Assembly: GCA_013416795.1 (NCBI GenBank)
Contig: RQSC01000019.1
Span: 284,901 to 329,121 of the forward strand
Reading direction: 5' to 3'
DNA: 44,221 nt
Origin: Prasinococcaceae sp. CCMP 1430
Lineage: Eukaryota > Prasinodermophyta > Palmophyllophyceae > Prasinococcales > Prasinococcaceae
A model generated the notes under the pieces. The model was not told the DNA's origin and ran no database searches. It saw only the letters and a program-made list of their open reading frames with translations. This document shows positions 38,230 to 44,221 of the stretch, one piece after another. Made by a program: the position numbers and the translations under genes. Each line of letters opens with the position of its first letter. The first letter of the stretch is position 1.

Positions 38230-41200
38230 CTACGGGCGAAGGAGCTGCGGCACGGCGAGCGCGAGTGTCGTGCCCGCGAGCAACGCCAGGGGCGGGGCGA
38301 CCGCCGCGGCGGCAGCGGGGCTGTCCGAGGCCTCTTCATCGTCCTCAACGACGACGACCTTGCCATCCACACGCACCGGATTATCGATGATCACCTCACC
38401 GTGGGCGCTCTCCACGCTGTCCGCCCCCACGCTCCCCGCGCCCGCCAGCTCGGGCACGTAGTACGCGAACATGTCTGATGTGGCCGGAGCGAGGTCATGC
38501 ACCGCCGCCGAACGCTCCGCGCGAAAGCTCAGACACGTTTCTTCCTGGCCCACACCGGCGAGGTAGATCTCGGCGCCACCCTCGGCCGCAGGATCGGCGC
38601 GCTTCACCACCGAGGGGGCGCTCGACGCCAGCGACGCCAGCGAGGCGGGGTCGGCAGCGTAGCCCGAAAAGACGCCCGCGCGCAGCAGCACCATGCCCGA
38701 ATGCTCGGCCTGCGCCGCGTTTGGCGAGCTACCGTCAACGCTCGCACAGGCCGTCACCGAGAGCGCACCGCCAGCAGGCCTGGACGTGTCGTTGACGTAT
38801 CTCATGCGCAGAGTGTACGTGGGTGCGATGGGCGGCGCTATGGTGTTGTAGCGCAGCGAGAGCTGCACCAGCGCAATGCCGTCGCCTGACCCAGACAGCG
38901 AGACCGAGCCGCCGGGGGAGACGCTCGCACGCTGCAGCACGAGCGCGTTTTCGCGGTTCACCTCGAAAGTGGCTGTTGCGGCAGTGCCGCCGTCGCTGGC
39001 GGTGATCCGCACTGTGCCCTGCGTAGCAGCCAGGGCAGCGGCGTACTCCGAAAGCGCCTCGAGTGCCACCACAGTGTCCTGCGTTGAAGAGAAGCCACCC
39101 TGTGAGTTGCGCTGTGCGAGCAGCCACCGCGCGGCGGGCGCCGCATCCGCGGCGCGCCCCGCCGCCAGCAATGCCTGCAGCGCGTAACCCGTTGCTTCGA
39201 CCTCCGACGAGCTCGAGTGCGGGGCATAGGGCAGGGCGTCTGCCGCGAAGAGATCAAATGTCGGGGCACTGCCGGTGGGCCAGTACGCCGTGCCGCTGTC
39301 GCCGGCGACAGAAGCGGCCAGGAGCGTGTTCACGGCGTCGTCGACGATGCCCGATGGGCACGACTCAACGGCCGTGTCCGCGTTCGCACACGCCTTGACG
39401 AGCGCGGCGCAGGCAATGGTGAGCGGGTAGCCCGTGAGCCGGTTCAAAGCGTCGGCCAGCACATCGACTGCGGCCTCAGCGGCAGCCCCTGCCGCGTTGC
39501 GCAGCGAGGGGATGCGGCGCGCCTCAGCAAGGGCTGTCAGAACGAAAGCGGTGAGCGCATCGCCTGGGTTCGCCGCCCCGCCCTGCATCTCAGTGTGGAT
39601 CACGTCGCCCACCTCGTCAAAGTGGCCGTCGCGCTCCTGGGTGTTTGCGAGGAAGGCCGAGGCCTGCGAGAGCACGCCGGTGTCCACCGCGATGAACTCG
39701 TATGGCTCGGCGGCCGCCTGCGCGAAGACCTTGAGCACGAACGCCGTCAGCCATGTCGACGCAGACTGGTCCTGCGTGCCGAAAGCAGAGAAGCCGCCAT
39801 CGGGGTGGCGGTAGTTGAGCTCGCGCTGGTATCCCACCATCATGTTGCTCACTGCGCGCGTCTCGGTGTCCGAGTCAAGCTTGTTGACCGCGCTGAGGTA
39901 GCTGGCGACGTACACGTTGGGCGCTAGCCCGATCATGTTCTGCTCGCCGCAGCCGGATGGCATGCGCAGCAGTGACTCGAGGCCCTGCAAAGTGGGGCCC
40001 ATCACGTCGCCTACCACGCTCAGGTAGGCGCGCGCAGAGCCTTCAACGACGTCGCCTGGCAAAGACGCATCGAACGTGTACTCTGTAGAGGCGTCTGCGT
40101 TGGCCTCATCGCGCAAGTCTATGAGCACGTTCTGCACGGTCTCGCGTTCGAAGCCCTCCGCGCGCACGACAACTGCGCGCGTGACTGCGTCGGAGAGTCC
40201 CACAGCCGCCGGCGTCGTTGCCTGTAGCGAGAGGCCCACCGCCCCAAGCTCGGTGAAGCGCACGAGCAGCTCGATGGCTGCCGAGCCACCGGCAGGCAGT
40301 TCGAGCGCCCCGCCATCGGGAAACCCTGCGACAACCTCCACGCCAGGCGAGTCGCGCAGCGCCAGCGTGACGGCGATGTCCTCGGCTCCGTAATTGTACA
40401 CGCCGACGGGGACGGTGAGCGCCTCGCCCCGCACAACGCTGTACGGCAGTCGCGGCGAGAGGAACAACTCTTTCTTGACCACCAGCTCAGCCGAGGCTAC
40501 GCCAGCGGTCGCAGCGACGCCCAGCCCGACATCAGGGGCCGACGCGAAGGCGCTCAGCTCCCACGTCGTGATGGAGTCCGGGGCGGACTGCGCCAGCGAC
40601 AGAGCGCCATCGGTTCCCACGTCTGCGCTCATCCACACCCATGACTCCGGAAAGAACTTGCGCACGCGCTTGACCGAAGTCTGCGCGGCACCTGTACTCT
40701 TGCCGGCACTTTCCTCGGCCCCAGCGGTTGTAGCCTGGGGTGCACCTTCGTCGAAGGCGACGTCCGCGGCGCCGTCGGCGAAGGCGGCGCGCTCAATGGC
40801 AGCGACGGGCATAGCCTCAGCCACTTCAGCGTCGTCAAAGAGGTATCCGAAATACCCGCCCCCGCTGTACGAATTCAGCTGGCACTCGGTAACGACTGTG
40901 GTCTCTGGAGCCGCCAGCGAAACGCCTGCCTGTGCGAGCACCGACGTCGCCCAACGCCGCGCGCAGCTGGGGCGGCTGGGCAGCTCCGCCGCGCCAGTCT
41001 GCGCCTCAAGCACGCGCTCGGCGGTGAGCGCCGAGCTTCCACCAAGCAGGCTCACTGCGCGGTCTACGGCCAGTACAAAGGCACGCGCGCCCGGCGCCGC
41101 CTCAACATTGATCGCTATGCGCTCCCCGGGGCGCGCCACGCTCGTGTTGAATGAGGCCGCAGCGCTGTGGGCCCCATCGACCGCAGCGGCAGTCACGTCG

Positions 41201-43192
41201 AACGCCATTTCGTCAGCAACGAGCTCGCCGTCGGGTCCTGCGTACACCGCCAGCAACGAGCTGGAGGGCGCCATGGCATCAGTGGCGACGAAGCTGATCA
41301 TGGTGGCGGTGGCACTGGCGGCGGTGGCAGCACCGGCGGCGACCACGCCTCCCTTGGCTGCCACGACAAAGTACGACACGTCAGCAGTTCCAGCGGCCGT
41401 GGAATAGAGCGCGGAGACACTGAACGTCTCACCCGAGGGCACTGTCGCACCGCCAGCGATGTCGTGCGACGTCGCCGCTAGCAGCAGACCGCTGCCCGAC
41501 ACCGACAGCGCGCGGGAGGAACTAGTGCTGGCGTACACACCGCTGACGGAGCTTTCCAAGTAAAATCTCGCGCGCGTGTAGCAGCACCCACGAGCGACAG
41601 GCTCGGTGCCGCTGCCACTGCCGTATGGCCACGCGGCCCCCTCTTCAACCCCCTCCCCGGCCGTCGTGTCGTAAACACAAGTCGCCGAGTCGTCAGGCGC
41701 CTCAAAAGTCAGCGTCGCGCTTCCGTCGGCGGCCGTTCGCACTGTCCCGGAGACCTCCACGCTTTGCGTGCGCTGGCACGTACGCCAGTCGTAGTCCTGC
41801 GAGAACGCGCCGCGAATGGTCAACCGTTCGCCGACGTGACCACCACCGCCCGCGGCCGTGGCCAAAACAGACACGCTCACTGGCACCCCCGGCGAAAAGT
41901 GGCGGTCGGCGGAGAGCTCCACACTGTAGGCGTTGCGCTTGGCGTCCACGTTGGCGCTCGCCTGTGCCACGGCACCAGTTGCAGCCTCAGTGACCTGAGC
42001 CTCGACGATGAGCGGGTTGCCGCTGTCAAATATGCTGTCGTACGCCTCGGCACCCGCGGCGGTGAGCGCGAGCTCGAGCTGCGCACTGCCGTCAATGGCG
42101 CCCTCGAACGTCGCGATGAGCGTACCAACGGCGCCATTTGACCTTGTCGACGTGCCGCCGACGTCGCTCCCGACGCCTTTCTCTGCGAATTCCGGGAAGC
42201 CGCCCCAGTAGTGGTAGTAGCTCTCGTCGGCGTACACGCTCACAGACACCGTGCCCTCGACGGGCTCGCCGTAGGTGTACGTGGCGCTAACAGTACCGTC
42301 AAGCGTCTGATCGCCCTTCACAACGGCAGCAGCGAGGTCGAGGTCGACCTCAAATTTGGGCAGCACGTACTCGTCCACAGAGAATTTGGCTGACGCCGAC
42401 GAACCGGACTCTGGAGCCTATGTGCGCACGCGTGATGGCGGGCGCAACTCGCGCTTGCAGCGTCAGACTCGCGCACGCACATCCATAACCCAGCCTGCGC
42501 GCACGCCCTCAGTCCACACGCACCTCAACGTCGACGGTGTAGATGCCGAGCGCGGGCTCGGCAGCCGTGGGCAACACGATCTCAACGGCGCCTACCAGGT
42601 CGGCATTGCGTACCCAGCGAGCAATGATGACGCCGTCTGGGTTCGAGACGGTCACGTGAATCTCCTCACCGGCACCAACCGGCACGAGCGCGGCATCCAT
42701 AGCGAGCGCGCGAATGCGCACGCTTTGACCGGGCTTGTACACGGGCTTGTCTATCTCGATGAGCACGATGGGCGACGCCGGCTCGAGCACAGTGATGGTC
42801 GCGTGCACGTCATCAGCACCGGGTGCGGTGGCGATGAGCTCAAAGTTGCCCGCGGGGAGGTTCGCTGGGAATTCCAGACTACGGAGATCAGGCGCGATCC
42901 CGCCACCCCACGTGACCTCCCACGTCGCGCTTGGCGTCGGTGCGTCGTCGCCTTCCCCGTCGTCGGTGTCTGTGTACAGCCTGAGCAAGATCCGGGTCTC
43001 GACGGCTTCCACCGCCCCGAGGGTGCCGAGCGCGGGCGCGACGGCGATGCCCGCGCGTTCGCCAGCGCGCACGTGTGAGGGTGCGACCACCATAAATCGC
43101 GCGGGAGCGGCCTCGGCGGCGAGCGCCGCCAGCGCCGCCGCGTTGACCGCGAGCGACGCCGCCGCGATGGCGATCCACGCATCCGCGGCCAT
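38230..43192 (-). CDS. Alpha-2-macroglobulin-like thioester protein, secreted, GPI-anchor-like C-terminus
   Basis: Exons 43192-42524 and 42417-38230, 1618 residues. The intron (106 bp, GTGCGT...ATAG, phase 0) joins YTVDVE to APESGSSASAKFSVDEYVLPK, restoring the family's VLPKFEV strand. ATG 43192 has context GCCGCCATGG and starts a hydrophobic signal peptide ending near EAAPA. Macroglobulin motifs: IDKPVYKPGQSVRIRALAMD, bait region ending KRVRKFFPESWVW (about residues 720-810), thioester PSGCGEQNM (Gly1045-Gln1049), GGFSAFGTQDQSASTWLTAF, VIHTEMQGG, and a C-terminal receptor-binding-like domain (SGMVLLRAGVFSGY). The tail is Ala-rich then hydrophobic (PPLALLAGTTLALAVPQLL), like the GPI signal of CD109-type members. 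Such proteins trap proteases or tag surfaces covalently. A TATA-like element lies at about 43331-43340. Confidence 0.92.
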
Positions 43193-43330
43193 GGCGGCGG
43201 CCCGCGCCGCTCTGGCGCCGCGCCCCTTCCCCCGGCGACGCGCGCGCACTACGTACTGTTAAGCGTGGGTCGGAGAATATGCTCGATAATCTTTCCGAAA
43301 TCCTTCCAAAATACGATTTATGGCGCTGGT

Positions 43331-43340
43331 AAATATATAA
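43331..43340 (-). promoter_or_regulatory. TATA-like element upstream of the macroglobulin gene
   Basis: The minus strand reads TTATATATTT within an AT-rich island (about 43270-43375), about 140 bp upstream of the ATG at 43192. The island also covers the 3' spacer of the tandem MPDU1-like gene. Confidence 0.45.
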
Positions 43341-43430
43341 GATAAGACTTATACCCACAAAACGACGGAGTTTTAATGCGCCGCCCGGCCTGCACTTCCT
43401 TCCATCAAGTGCGCTCCGCCCCTGCCTACT

Positions 43431-44178
43431 CTACTCTGCCTTCTTCTTCTTCTTCGCGGGCGCGACGTGCGCGTACCACACGATCTGCAGCGCCATGGCG
43501 GCGTTGGTCGCGGTGCCCAGGCCGTACGCCATGAGCATCGACGAGCTGCCGCCCTCCTGCATCTGCGGGCGACCCCGCCAGCGCGCGCGTGGCGGAACGG
43601 CGAGTGTCGGTGGACGTGTTGGGTGCCGGGGGGGGGGAGACGCGCGTCGGGGGTTGCGTCAGCCAGCGGCGCTCGCTGGCATGCACTGCCCGGCTAGAGA
43701 GGAGCGCGTCCGCGCCCTCAGCACCTACCGTGGTGAAGATGCGCACGAGGCCGCCCGCCACCATGAGCGCAGTGGTCACTAGGCTCAGCTGGCCCGTCGA
43801 GCCGTTCGCAAAGTTTGCGTACACTTGCGGCAGGCGCGCTGCCAGCAGGAGCGCGTTCTGCGAGCTGAAGAGCGTCTCGAGGAGGCCGTCGGTGACGAGC
43901 TCTGGCTTCAGCGCCGCATATGCGGTCGCCGGCAGGCCGACCGCCATGACCATCGCGCGCAGGCTGGATCCCTTCGCGCCCGCGTACATGTGCAGCAGCA
44001 TCACGATGATGTAGCTCTGCACGGCGATGAAGGCCGTCTCTCCCCACGCGTTGAAGGGCAGCCCCGAGCGGAACGCGTAGCCCAAGCTGAAGGAGTAGCA
44101 CAGCGTCTCGATCTCGAACATCGACAGCGAGAGGCCCTCGCCCGAGCGCGCGGACACGATGGCGAATATTTGGGGGAG
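43431..44178 (-). CDS. MPDU1: MPDU1-like PQ-loop protein (5' part outside window)
   Basis: Two exons visible: 44178-43729 and 43562-43431, separated by a 166-bp intron (GTAGGT...GCAG, phase 0). The first begins after a CAG acceptor, with LPQIFAIVSARSGEGLSLSM, the PQ-loop, then PFNAWGETAFIAVQSYIIVM. The second PQ-like region is ARLPQVYANFANGSTGQLSL. Splicing joins GGLVRIFTT to MQEGGSSSMLMAYGLG, and the end APAKKKKKAE matches the family's lysine-rich C-terminus. MPDU1 is needed for use of dolichol-phosphate sugars in N-glycosylation and GPI synthesis at the ER. At least one 5' exon lies beyond the right edge. Confidence 0.88.
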
Positions 44179-44221
44179 CTGCCCGCGCGCGCGCGCACGC
44201 ACGCGCGCCGCGCGCGGCCGC

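Overview
This is a GC-rich (well over 60% by eye) nuclear eukaryotic segment, packed with spliceosomal introns and housekeeping genes. It looks like a small photosynthetic eukaryote, probably a green-lineage picoalga. Three things support this: a bacterial/organellar-type glutamyl-tRNA synthetase, a plant-style ACT-domain Raf-like kinase, and AAACCCTAA telo-boxes. Three plus-strand genes also carry TGTAA just downstream of the stop, the polyadenylation signal typical of green algae. A prasinophyte-grade or Prasinodermophyta-like alga would fit, but I cannot fix the species from sequence alone. A 198-base N gap (26357-26554) and two single Ns (29503, 35243) mark it as draft assembly.

Layout, left to right: alanine aminotransferase (+); an unrecognised disordered protein (-); organellar GluRS (+); PRKRIP1-like spliceosomal protein (-); a small membrane protein (+); ADAT1-like tRNA deaminase (-); a zinc-finger/ankyrin protein (+); TDP1 (-); ACT-domain kinase (+); SHMT (-); bacterial-type UDP-galactopyranose mutase (+); an unrecognised 955-residue protein (-); a TPRA1-like 7TM protein (-, cut by the gap); NAD-dependent glycerol-3-phosphate dehydrogenase (+, cut by the gap); ProRS (-); VPS28 (+); a LYR-like protein (-); CDK8 (+); a UBC4/5-type E2 lacking its first exon (-); an orphan CDK-like first exon (+); a UAA-family nucleotide-sugar/PAPS transporter (+); an alpha-2-macroglobulin-like thioester protein (-); and an MPDU1/PQ-loop protein running off the right edge (-). 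Orientation alternates almost perfectly: 19 of 22 neighbouring pairs change strand. Most genes therefore share either a divergent promoter or a short convergent 3' junction. There are no operons and little functional clustering.

Fourteen introns could be placed by joining frames across conserved protein breaks. They are 106-403 bp long, 11 of 14 are phase 0, and their donors are mostly GTRCGY rather than GTRAGT.

The most interesting locus is the alpha-2-macroglobulin-like gene at 38101-43192. It encodes a secreted, GCGEQ thioester-containing protein of animal/bacterial type in an apparently photosynthetic genome. It has a possible switch between a GPI-anchor-like C-terminus and a lysine-rich, cysteine-containing tail encoded by a separate downstream exon. 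Other points worth checking are a seven-fold GTAC cluster with a hairpin upstream of alanine aminotransferase, a ProRS terminal exon of only two codons plus stop, and the apparent rearrangement or missing sequence around 34667-35243.
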